A stretch of DNA of 9,128 nucleotides from Acidobacteriaceae bacterium. Its GTDB lineage: Bacteria; Acidobacteriota; Terriglobia; Terriglobales; Acidobacteriaceae. The stretch is from positions 1 to 9,128 of the forward strand of contig JAOAPG010000206.1 in the NCBI GenBank assembly GCA_025462785.1, written 5' to 3'. Shown one piece after another: positions 1 through 6,140 of this stretch; positions within the stretch are counted from its first letter, which is position 1, and each line of letters starts with the position of its first letter. The notes beneath the pieces were generated by a model. It was given only the letters and a program-made list of their open reading frames with translations, had not been told where the DNA came from and did not search any database. A program made the translations under genes and the position numbers.

Positions 1-192
1 CAGCTCCCGTCCTACGGCTCATTGTGGGATATACGTTTTGACATTCGAACCGCTCCCACCGCCATCGTGTTTCAGGCGCTCCGGTCCGAATCACAGACAA
101 GCCGGACGCAACTGTCTGTCTTAATCATGGAAGGCCATAGCCAGGCTCAAGATCGCCTGGAAGAGTCTCGGATGTTTTGTTATCCGCTATAA
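1..192 (+). CDS. possible C-terminal end of a gene running in from the left edge
   Basis: The first reading frame is open from the window edge for 63 codons and ends in TAA at 190-192. The translation ends with LEESRMFCYPL and resembles no family I recognise. An open frame of this length could arise by chance, so this is only a candidate gene tail. It would be convergent with the toxin gene, whose stop lies at 206-208. A 7-bp inverted repeat (ACAGACA at 93-99, TGTCTGT at 113-119) sits inside it. Confidence 0.22.
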   Translation, partial: QLPSYGSLWDIRFDIRTAPTAIVFQALRSESQTSRTQLSVLIMEGHSQAQDRLEESRMFCYPL

Positions 193-205
193 TTCCCGGG
201 GCTTG

Positions 206-598
206 TTACCAAATGGTGTGAACTGCTCGTGACCGCCGGATCTGGCGGTCTGCGGTGAGTAGAGGCAGTCCTTCAACCAAAGCGGTGGCCCCGATAATAC
301 GATCTGCTGGATCCTTCGGGTATGTTCCAGGAAATCCGAGGACGCGAACGCATACCCGACCGCTGATCGGCAGGATTGTGAATCGTGCTTCAACTTCACT
401 CAAAAAGGACTCTAGGCTAATACCAAGGCGGATCCGCCCTTTGTTGGAGAGCATCGCTAACTCGAGCAAAGTAATGTCAGAAATCGCCAAACCGTCGCCA
501 TGCTGTCGCGCATCGTTGATGGCCGCTTTAGCGTTGCTGGAAAGCTGAGCTTGGTCAAAAGCGAGCCAGACGACCACATGAGTGTCCAGGAGAATCAC
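206..598 (-). CDS. vapC: VapC-type PIN-domain ribonuclease toxin
   Basis: Toxin of a type II toxin-antitoxin pair. PIN-domain toxins of this family cleave RNA, usually tRNA or rRNA, using a metal-binding acidic pocket. The acidic residues are present: D5 in LLDTH, E46 in LLELAM, D96 and D99 in DPADR, and D117 in LLTAD. At 130 residues it has the normal family length. I chose the GTG at 598-596 because it overlaps the antitoxin stop in a GTGA arrangement and has GGGGAG about 7 nt upstream; an in-frame GTG at 613 would add five residues. Tight coupling to the upstream antitoxin gene is typical for the family. The frame and motifs are intact, so it should be functional. The RNA target cannot be read from sequence. 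Confidence 0.9.
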   Translation of the reverse strand: MILLDTHVVVWLAFDQAQLSSNAKAAINDARQHGDGLAISDITLLELAMLSNKGRIRLGISLESFLSEVEARFTILPISGRVCVRVLGFPGTYPKDPADRIIGATALVEGLPLLTADRQIRRSRAVHTIW

Positions 599-828
599 TT
601 GAGTTCTCCCCACTGTTCGTCGGAAATCGCGGGAGAAACGATATCGCCAGCAATGGTACCCTTGCCAGCGAGAAAATTGTAAATGTCGTCTCCGTTTTTG
701 TCGGCGGGAACGAGTTTAGCTACTGGCTTACCGTGTTTGGTGATCACCACCGTCTCGCGTTTTGCCTGAACTTCGTCCATTACGGCAAGGCAGTGTATCT
801 TAAACGAACCTGCTGCCATTTTCTTCAT
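595..828 (-). CDS. vapB: Phd/YefM-like antitoxin of the VapBC pair
   Basis: A 77-residue protein that should bind and neutralise the adjacent VapC and repress its own operon. The N-terminal part (VMDEVQAKRETVVITKHGKP then VAKLVP) is the usual Phd/YefM DNA-binding fold signature, with the ITKHGKPVA turn easily seen. The acidic, flexible C-terminal part (NFLAGKGTIAGD through SDEQWGEL) would be the toxin-binding tail. The ATG at 828-826 has an excellent ribosome binding site: AGGAGG (minus strand, 840-835) six bases upstream. It is first in the operon and overlaps vapC by four bases. It looks intact. Confidence 0.88.
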   Translation of the reverse strand: MKKMAAGSFKIHCLAVMDEVQAKRETVVITKHGKPVAKLVPADKNGDDIYNFLAGKGTIAGDIVSPAISDEQWGELK

Positions 829-845
829 TCCAAACCTCCTAGTCT

Positions 846-883
846 ATGGTCATTATACCATGGTCATATTGCCCGCTAGTCAA
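846..883 (-). promoter_or_regulatory. vapBC promoter and likely autoregulatory operator
   Basis: On the minus strand a consensus TATAAT (857-852) is preceded by TGG, forming a perfect extended -10 (TGGTATAAT). A TTGACT lies upstream at 883-878, but the 20-nt spacer is too long for an ideal -35, so the extended -10 probably carries the promoter. Transcription would start near 845, giving a leader of under 20 nt before the antitoxin ATG. The -10 is bracketed by two identical 8-mers, ATGGTCAT on the plus strand at 846-853 and 860-867, 14 bp apart, and by the palindrome ACCATGGT at 857-864. Repeats embracing the -10 are what autorepressing antitoxins commonly bind; the operator role is inferred. 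Confidence 0.68.
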
Positions 884-1321
884 ACCACCATAGAGAAAAA
901 TCTACGGGGAGGCCGTCGATGGCAGGAGGCCAAACGGCAAGCGATCAGCCCACGAGCGGTGGGCCGTCAGGCGTCCATTCTGATTGATCCTTTGTCATCG
1001 TTGCACCATCTCTAACAATGTCGGCTCCGTCAAGTGTGTTCCGTGCATACTTCCGCGTGCGCTCAGAGAAGAGCGCCATTTCGTTCTAGTTGAGAAAATT
1101 GCCAAAGCCATTTTCCAAGGCTCGCCCTGTAATCTGTACGGGACGGAACTCGGTCCGACCCAACCATCTCTTCGATCGCAACGTCGACCATGATTACTAG
1201 TTCGAACTCCCATCATGCGAGGGGAGCGGACGCCCAATCACTAAGTCCGGTGATCTACTTCACACCATGGTGCAACTCGGGCTGTTCCGCGTGTCAATTA
1301 GGGCCTGCGGCCCGCGAAATT
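884..1321. other. gene-less stretch between vapBC and the sigma factor gene
   Basis: I see no gene here that I can defend. Short open frames exist on both strands (984-1193 plus, 995-1237 minus), but they overlap each other, have unnatural composition rich in Arg, Cys and Ser, and resemble no family. Two hairpins are visible: GCCCAC/GTGGGC at 948-953 and 959-964, and GGGCC/GGCCC at 1301-1305 and 1309-1313. Neither is followed by a T run, so neither is a convincing intrinsic terminator. The second lies just past the sigma factor stop in its direction of transcription. Confidence 0.4.
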
Positions 1322-2041
1322 TCATGAAAATAACTCCGAGTCGAAGGCAGAAGGGGAGAGGCTTCGGAGCGGCGAGATTGATTTCGCAGTGGAGAAGTTG
1401 AGTGTCCGCGTGTCTGATCCGGAGCGTGCGTGGTTGAGCGAATAATTGGGCGTTGTCTCTCTCCTCCTGTGGGAGCGGCGATAGCCTGTGATCCTGCTTA
1501 AGGAACTCGCAGCACGTTCTCCGCTCCCGCCAGGAGGAAAGTTATGTCTTACAGGATAGCGGGAATCGATGTCGCGTAGAACAAATACGGAACGATACTT
1601 TTCCGGAAGGCGATCCAGTGCTTCTCGAATGGCCAGGCGGAGATGCTTGCTCTCCAGCGCTTGCAGAGGTATCTCACGCCAATCGGCAAAGTCTTTAGGT
1701 ATGTAATCACCTTCCATGGTTTGTTGATGGTCGTCCAGCGAGTCATACAGACAGGAGCGGCGCTTACGAACTCTCATCCGCGCCTCATTAATCGTGATTT
1801 GGATTAACCAGGTGCTGAACTTTGACTCGCCGCGAAAGCGCGACACGTTCCGGAACGCCTTGAGGATGGCCTCCTGTGCAACATCCTCAGCATCGGCCTC
1901 GTTGTTCACAATGCCCAGTGCAGCCAGAAACACCGCGCGTTCCCATGGTTGGACCAACTGGTAGAAAAGATCGGATTCACCGTTCTGCACTCTTCGCAGT
2001 ACAGCGTTTTCGTTTGAGCTATCTTGAATTTTTGTCGCCAT
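1322..2041 (-). CDS. ECF-type RNA polymerase sigma factor with a lost region 4.2
   Basis: Sigma-70 family alternative sigma factor. Residues 1-95 hold region 2: the DAEDVAQEAILKAFRNV segment and FRGESKFSTWLIQITINEA, which bind core polymerase and the -10 element. After a linker, region 4 starts with ALDRLPEKYRSVFVLRDID at residues 141-159. The helix-turn-helix that should follow (usually beginning L-S-x-x-E-x-A) is absent. From residue 160 (about position 1564) the frame runs 80 residues of unrelated Arg/Ser-rich sequence, and no other frame supplies the missing helix. The ATG at 2041-2039 is preferred over upstream in-frame starts because AAGGA lies six bases upstream and family proteins start there. 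It follows the STAS gene by 35 bp and was probably co-transcribed with it. Without region 4.2 it should not recognise a -35 element, so it is probably non-functional or acts only on core polymerase. Confidence 0.78.
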   Translation of the reverse strand: MATKIQDSSNENAVLRRVQNGESDLFYQLVQPWERAVFLAALGIVNNEADAEDVAQEAILKAFRNVSRFRGESKFSTWLIQITINEARMRVRKRRSCLYDSLDDHQQTMEGDYIPKDFADWREIPLQALESKHLRLAIREALDRLPEKYRSVFVLRDIDSRYPVRHNFPPGGSGERAASSLSRITGYRRSHRRRETTPNYSLNHARSGSDTRTLNFSTAKSISPLRSLSPSAFDSELFS

Positions 2042-2076
2042 ATGATTCCTTGTTAAAGATTCACAGTCAGGCAAAA

Positions 2077-2358
2077 CTAAACTGCAGGCTTCTCTTCGGG
2101 CGGAGATTCCAGCTGAAACTTGAGAAGGGGCGAACAATTGGTTAGCACTGCTCCCTGAGTAAGCAATTACTGCATCAGCGCGATGCCTTCAAGATCACTG
2201 AAGGAAATTCCCCCGCAATCGAGGATGATTAGTTCTTGGGCAGCCCTGGTCATTTCACATATATGTCGTAACTCTTCAATCCAAGCTCCGGAAAGGCTTT
2301 TATCGAGCCGAAAGGTAGCTGCTGCGCCGCTTACTTCCGATTTTGAAATTCTCAGCAT
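2077..2358 (-). pseudogene. STAS-domain protein gene (anti-sigma antagonist-like) with an in-frame stop
   Basis: STAS proteins work as anti-anti-sigma switches or related regulators. The protein starts MLRISKSEV at 2358 with GAGG four bases upstream, and continues through the STAS core strand ELIILDCGGISFSDLEGIAL. A TAA at 2169-2167 follows LMQ, yet the same frame continues past it as LLTQGAVLTNCSPLLKF and ends PPEEKPAV at a TAG (2079-2077). That continuation is what the last part of a STAS domain looks like (a V-x-L-x-N-C-S strand and helix), so a single substitution has broken the gene: 63 residues before the stop, 30 after. The usual phosphorylated D-S-[ST]-G motif is replaced by S-D-L-E-G, so it was never a classical SpoIIAA. 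It lies between the EBP gene and the sigma factor gene, on the same strand. Confidence 0.75.
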
Positions 2359-2384
2359 CGTGCCTCGCTTTCTCAGACATAAGG

Positions 2385-2400
2385 GCAATCCCGCTTCCAA
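2385..2400 (-). promoter_or_regulatory. sigma54 (-24/-12) promoter upstream of the STAS gene
   Basis: The minus strand reads TTGGAAGCGGGATTGC, matching TTGG at -24 and TTGC at -12 with the required ten bases between GG and GC. Transcription would start near 2373, leaving just enough leader for the GAGG ribosome binding site at about 2366-2363 and the ATG at 2358. The nearest upstream gene is a sigma54 enhancer-binding protein, which makes the match more credible than sequence alone would. The centre of the element differs from the consensus. Confidence 0.6.
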
Positions 2401-2465
2401 TTCGGAGCAAGCGGGTGGAACAGTGCTATCTATGTCTCAGAGTTAAGATCTCGGTCGGCTGGAAC

Positions 2466-2520
2466 TCACGAAATATCGTGGAGAGAAGTATCCTCGAAAT
2501 CTACCCGCGGTATTTCGTGA
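2466..2520. promoter_or_regulatory. inverted repeats, candidate enhancer sites for the upstream EBP
   Basis: A perfect 10-bp inverted repeat, TCACGAAATA at 2466-2475 and TATTTCGTGA at 2511-2520, flanks a third copy of the core CGAAAT at 2495-2500. The left arm is also part of a small dyad, CACGAAATATCGTG (2467-2480). The block lies about 66-120 bp upstream of the -24 element, where enhancer sites of sigma54 activators normally sit, and just past the end of the EBP gene. Binding by that EBP is inferred from position and symmetry. Confidence 0.5.
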
Positions 2521-2535
2521 CGTTTGATTGGAAAG

Positions 2536-3342
2536 TTACGAGCGTTCGTGGGTCGCGCGGGTGATGCCGAGCTTTTTCATCCGGCAGGGTGTTGGGATGG
2601 AGGTCGAGAATCTTAGCAGCGCCTTTTTCGCCATCGATGACGCCACCAGTTTTTTGCAGAACTGTGACAATGTGACGTCGTTCTACTTCTTCTAACGAAA
2701 GCAAGTCGAAATCTCCCTGGGCTGCACGACCTTTAGTGACACTGCCGTAGGCGGATTTTTGGAAGTCCAAATGGGAGCGCTCAAGCGGCAGAAGATCCGA
2801 ACCCAGTTGCAGCACTTGTCCCTGGCACAGGGCTACACCGCGTTCAACAACGTTTTGCAGTTCGCGGATGTTGCCGGGCCAGGGGTAATCGAGAAGCAGA
2901 TCCATAGTTTGCTGAGAAACTGCCTGAATCTCTTTCCCGCACTTCTTCGAAAAGCGGGCGAGAAAAACAGGACAAGTGCGGGAACATCGGTGCGGCGCTC
3001 CCGCAGTGGAGGAACGGTCAGCGGTAAGACATTCAATTCTGTAAAAGAGATCGGATCGGAAACGGCGAGCCTTGACCTCTTCCTGCAAATTGGATTGCTG
3101 GCAGCGATGATTCGGACGTCAACCTTGATAGTGCATCCGCTGCCAACGGGCTCGAATTCCTGCTCCTGGAGCACCCGCAGCAATTTCACTTGCGTCTCCA
3201 ACGGAAGCTCACCTACCTCGTCGAGAAAGAGAGTGCCTTGATTTGCCAACTCGAAACGTCCAGTACGCCGTTCAAGCGCACCCGTGAAAGCACCCTTCAC
3301 GTGGCCGAACATCTCGCTTTCCACCAAGCCCGCTGGAAGATC
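2536..3342 (-). pseudogene. sigma54-dependent Fis-family activator (EBP), 5'-truncated and frameshifted
   Basis: Remnant of an NtrC-type AAA+ enhancer-binding protein. Recognisable sequence begins at LPAGLVESEMFGHVKGAFTG, which contains the sigma54-contacting GAFTGA loop. It continues with Walker B (GTLFLDEVGEL), VKLLRVLQEQEFEPVG, the arginine-finger segment ARRFRSDLFYRI, the helix LLLDYPWPGNIRELQNVVER, and a Fis helix-turn-helix ending MKKLGITRATHERS with TAA at 2538-2536. Reading it needs four frame changes: near 3092-3095 (a base lost after AASN), at 3034 (one extra base between R-I and N-V), in the A5 run at 2963-2967, and just before 2580. Walker A and any sensor domain should lie upstream of 3342, but the sequence there is unrelated. 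The protein cannot be made as such. It was presumably the activator of the adjacent sigma54 promoter. Confidence 0.85.
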
Positions 3343-3415
3343 ACAGGATGAGTTGACGGATATTCTTGGCGAGACCGAAGCAGCTGCGCCTGTAGAATGG
3401 GTTGACCGTTCCTAG
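3343..3415 (+). pseudogene. possible C-terminal fragment of an unidentified plus-strand gene
   Basis: Immediately past the point where EBP homology ends, a plus-strand frame reads QDELTDILGETEAAAPVEWV then DRS and stops with TAG at 3413-3415. The stop lies 22 bp before the start codon of the secreted protein gene, a normal operon spacing. The acidic, gene-like composition differs from the shadow frames around it. No start codon or upstream domain remains, and I do not recognise the protein. The fragment is short enough to be chance; it is reported because it fits a rearrangement breakpoint at about 3343. Confidence 0.25.
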
Positions 3416-3437
3416 GAAAACTCCCAGAGGTAATCGA

Positions 3438-3600
3438 GTGGCACCGAAGCGGATCCTGATCATGTTGCCAATGATCGCAATGATCGCGACGGCTCAGGCA
3501 GAAAACTATTGCCCTGCTGATCCGCAGCCCACTGCTAAAGAAACGAAATACGCTGATCGCGTTCATACGTTTCTTCTGAATAAACGGTTGGAGAACGATA
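3438..3600 (+). pseudogene. 5' part of a small secreted protein gene interrupted by IS66
   Basis: The GTG start at 3438 has AGAGG seven bases upstream. The first 21 residues form a Sec signal peptide: basic APKR, a hydrophobic core ILIMLPMIAMIAT, and an AQA cleavage site. The mature protein begins ENYCPADPQPTAKETKYADR. After codon 54 (GAT at 3597-3599) the frame enters the insertion sequence and stops within it. Removing the element and one copy of the 8-bp target duplication joins the frame exactly to 6174 onwards, giving RLENDTHFICGQEH across the junction. Function is unknown; an exported protein of about 120 residues or more is predicted. No clear promoter is visible upstream. Confidence 0.7.
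3593..3600. repeat. left copy of the 8-bp IS66 target-site duplication
   Basis: GAACGATA directly precedes the GTAAGCGT end of the element and matches 6167-6174 exactly. Eight base pairs is the duplication length known for the IS66 family. Confidence 0.93.
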
Positions 3601-3626
3601 GTAAGCGTCCGTTGTGAACCGTCTTG
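3601..3626. repeat. IS66 left terminal inverted repeat
   Basis: Begins GTAAGCGTCCGTTGTGAACC. Against the reverse complement of 6141-6166 it matches at 21 of 26 positions, with mismatches at 9, 12, 15, 16 and 25. The conserved blocks are GTAAGCGT and AACCGTCT. Confidence 0.9.
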
Positions 3627-3628
3627 TT

Positions 3629-3659
3629 AAGTGTCCACGAACAGGTTATGTGGACACTT
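3629..3659. repeat. left subterminal hairpin of the IS66 element
   Basis: AAGTGTCCAC (3629-3638) and GTGGACACTT (3650-3659) form a perfect 10-bp stem with an 11-nt loop. The same GTGGACAC core appears as a second hairpin near the other end (6079-6106). The true stop codon of tnpC lies inside the loop. Likely a transposase binding site or a structural shield against read-through. Confidence 0.75.
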
Positions 3660-5216
3660 CGACAGCGGAGATGATGTTCCAGGGGAGCAGTTCGCTGATG
3701 CGAGAGATGGGATGATCGGCGATGCGGGTCAGCACCTCGCGCAGATAGGTTTCCGGGTCGAGGCCGTTGAGCTTGGCCGTGCCGATCAGGCTGTAAATCG
3801 CCGCCGCGCGCTCGCCTCCTGAATCCGATCCTGCAAACAGATAATTCTTCCGGCCCAGTGAACCGCGCGCAGGGCGCGTTCGGCGGCGTTGTTGTCGATC
3901 TCGATGTGTCCGTCATCGCAATAGCGCACGAGTGCGTCCCAGCGCGAGAGGGCGTAGCGAATTGCCGCCGTCGTATCCGACTTGCGCGAAAGCTTCGGCA
4001 ACGTGGTCTCGAACCACTGGCGCAAAGAATCGAGCAGCGCCTTCGACCGCGTCTGGCGTACCTGGCGGCGTTCTTCCGGCGGCCGGCCGCGAATCTCTTT
4101 CTCAATCGCGTACAGCGCGCCGATTCGGTCTAGCGCTTCACTCGCCACCGGCGATGCGTGTGCTTGTTGCAAGTCGTAAAACTTGCGCCGCACGTGCGCC
4201 CAGCACGCCGCTTCCTGGATGCGGCCGTTTTGGTAAAGCTGGTTGAATCCGGCATAGGCATCGGCCTGCAGCGTGCCGCGAAACTCGCGCAGATGCCGCT
4301 CGGGGTGCTCGCCTTTGCGATCCGGCGAATACGCAAACCACACGGCGGGCGCGGCCTGATCTCCTGTCGGACGATCATCGCGAACATACGTCCACAGCCG
4401 CCCCGTCTTGGTCTTGCCGTTGCCCGGCGCCAGCACTGGCACCGGTGTGTCGTCGGCGTGCAGTTTGCCGGCCGCGATCGCGTAGCGGCGCAGCGCTTCC
4501 ACCAGCGGCTCCAGTAACTGCGCCGTTCCGCCCACCCAGTCGGCCAGCGTCGAGCGCTCCAACTCCACACCCTGACGCGCGTAAATCTCCGACTGGCGGT
4601 AGAGCGGCAAGTGATCACAGTATTTGCTATTCAGCACATGCGCCAGCAGTCCTGGCCCGGCCACGCCGCGCTCAATCGGACGGCTCGGCGCTGCCGCCTG
4701 CACGATGCAGTCGCACTTCGTGCAGCTCAACTTGGTGCGCACGTGCCGAATCACCTTGAAATGATCCGGCACATACTCCAGCACTTCAGAGACGTCTTCG
4801 CCCAACTTGCGCAGCTCGCCACCACAATCACACTTCGCTTGCTTGGCTTCGTGCTTGCGGGTTTCGCGCGGCAGATGCTCGGGCAGCGCTCGTCGTGCCG
4901 GTTTCGCAGCCGGACTACTAATAAGGATGGGAGGCGCTGCCGGTTGACTCTCGGAAGGACTGGGCTCCTCGCGGTTCGCTTCCAGTTCCTCCAGCCGCAA
5001 CTCCAGTTGTTCGATCTGCCGCTGCAACTTCTCCGACTTACGCCCGAACTGCATGCGCTGCAGCTTGGTGATCAGCAGCTTCAGATGTGCGATCTCACTC
5101 TCGCGCGAAAGCAGTTGCTCTTGGGTGGCAATCAGCTCGTCGTGTTGCGCCAGGATCAGCGCTCTCAACGCTTCCGCGGGAAGGACGTTCAGATCAGGAA
5201 GCGCAGCCACTGACAT
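3646..5216 (-). pseudogene. tnpC: IS66 transposase TnpC, frameshifted near its C-terminus
   Basis: DDE transposase of the IS66 family. From the chosen ATG (5216, MSVAALPDLN) it has an N-terminal coiled coil at about residues 20-80 with the QFGRKSEKL motif, a Pro-rich linker, a cysteine region (C129, C131, C165, C168) likely binding zinc, and the catalytic core: D255 in LHADDTP, D319 in LQADAYAGF, E446 in IDNNAAERALR. Directly after ERALRAV the frame is wrong: it reads HWAGRIIC and stops at 3788-3786. The -1 frame continues as expected, GRKNYLFAGSDSGGERAAA then LIGTAKLNGLDPETY and ISELLPW, ending TAA at 3648-3646. One base seems lost between 3860 and 3861. The short product keeps the DDE triad but lacks about 70 family-typical residues. 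A TTG at 5264 could extend the N-terminus but has no good ribosome binding site. Confidence 0.88.
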
Positions 5217-5291
5217 CTGCGGAGTATCGCATGATCTCTCGCGGCCACGATTCTCTCCGCGCAAAAAAGTTGTGCAAAAGAACCTCGCCCG

Positions 5292-5639
5292 TTACACCGA
5301 CAACTGCGGCTCCCAGGTGCGCTCCGGCCGCCGCCAATCAATGCCTTCCAGCAACATCGATAGCTGCGCCCGTGTCAGCGCTACCGTGCCACTCGTGGCC
5401 TGCGGCCACACGAAGCGCCCGCGCTCCAGCCGCTTGGCGAACAAACACAAACCGTCACCGTCATACCACAGAACTTTGATCAGATCGCCGCGCCGCCCGC
5501 GAAACACAAACACGTGCCCGGAGAACGGCTTCTGCTCCAGCTTGGTCTCGACCAGCGCGCTCAGCCCGGTGAAGCCGCGCCGCAAGTCAGTCACCCCCGC
5601 CGCAATCCAAATCCGCGTGTTGGCCGGCAGCGCCATCAT
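5292..5639 (-). CDS. tnpB: IS66 accessory protein TnpB
   Basis: The IS66 Orf2-like protein, required for transposition alongside TnpC; its biochemical role is not well established. Family hallmarks are easy to see: LPANTRIWIAAGVTDLRRGF, then GHVFVFRGRRGDLIKVLWYD and GDGLCLFAKRLERGRFVWP. At about 115 residues it is full length. The ATG at 5639 overlaps the tnpA stop in an ATGA arrangement, indicating translational coupling; a second ATG follows at once (5636), and a GTG at 5651 is possible. A gap of 75 bp separates it from tnpC. Confidence 0.93.
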   Translation of the reverse strand: MMALPANTRIWIAAGVTDLRRGFTGLSALVETKLEQKPFSGHVFVFRGRRGDLIKVLWYDGDGLCLFAKRLERGRFVWPQATSGTVALTRAQLSMLLEGIDWRRPERTWEPQLSV

Positions 5640-6067
5640 CGCCGCAGACACTCCAACAGCACGCGCAGCAAGGCGGGATCGGCGCTGCCTTCAATGCGCA
5701 CCTGCGCGTGGCGCAGTTCGATGTGAATCGTGCCCGCCGTGGACTTCGAGAAATCTACGGATGGAGAGCACTCACGACCGGTGGTTGTCGCTATCGATGG
5801 CAAACTCTCGTTTACGCGCACCGGCAATAACTTGATCGCTCGGTTCGCGCCGCCCAACCGCCCCGCCAGATACAGCTTGCGCCAGCCGAAGACCTGGTTG
5901 GCGTTGATCCCATGCGCCCGCGCCACCCGCGCCACCGATGCACCCTCGGCCAACGTCTCTTCGACGATCCGCCGCTTCTCCTCGATGGTGCGGTACTGTC
6001 GCTTGGGTTTGCCGCCCCTCGGGCCTTTGACTGGGATGACTTCTGTGGCTTGCGTGGAACTGTCCAT
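5636..6067 (-). CDS. tnpA: IS66 accessory protein TnpA (helix-turn-helix)
   Basis: First gene of the element. The N-terminal half (residues about 20-65) is a helix-turn-helix of the transposase-8 type: YRTIEEKRRIVEETLAEG, ASVARVARAHGINANQVF, GWRKLYLAG. It presumably binds the element ends. The ATG at 6067 (MDSSTQATEV) is chosen because GGAG lies five bases upstream; an upstream in-frame ATG at 6115 lies beyond the subterminal hairpin and is unlikely. At 143 residues it is normal for the family. It stops at 5638-5636, overlapping tnpB. Confidence 0.9.
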   Translation of the reverse strand: MDSSTQATEVIPVKGPRGGKPKRQYRTIEEKRRIVEETLAEGASVARVARAHGINANQVFGWRKLYLAGRLGGANRAIKLLPVRVNESLPSIATTTGRECSPSVDFSKSTAGTIHIELRHAQVRIEGSADPALLRVLLECLRR

Positions 6068-6078
6068 CTCCGCTCCAA

Positions 6079-6106
6079 GTGGACACGATCCCATATGTGT
6101 GTCCAC
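6079..6106. repeat. right subterminal hairpin of the IS66 element
   Basis: GTGGACAC (6079-6086) and GTGTCCAC (6099-6106) form a perfect 8-bp stem with a 12-nt loop. It lies directly upstream of the tnpA ribosome binding site, so it may also bind a repressor or affect tnpA translation. It has the same core as the left hairpin at 3629-3659. Confidence 0.72.
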
Positions 6107-6140
6107 AAAGAACAAGGATGTCCTGCTCTCACACCTCTGT

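Noticed and set aside
231..250. Perfect hairpin GACCGCC/GGCGGTC with a 6-nt loop.
   Set aside because: It lies within the vapC coding sequence (the ADRQIRRS codons) with no T tract, so it is best explained as coding sequence.
995..1237. Overlapping plus and minus open frames in the vapBC to sigma factor gap.
   Set aside because: Both have implausible composition, no ribosome binding site that stands out, and no resemblance to known proteins.
1301..1313. GGGCC-TGC-GGCCC hairpin just after the sigma factor stop.
   Set aside because: The stem is only five base pairs and has no T run in either direction; too weak to call a terminator.
2759..3241. Plus-strand 160-codon open frame across the activator gene.
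   Set aside because: It is antisense to clear AAA+ and Fis motifs and has no recognisable domain of its own.
5053..5835. Long plus-strand open frames inside the IS66 element (also 4611-5213 and 4158-4517).
   Set aside because: They are antisense to tnpC and tnpB, have Arg/Ser/Cys-rich composition, and match no family. The minus-strand genes are clearly the real ones.
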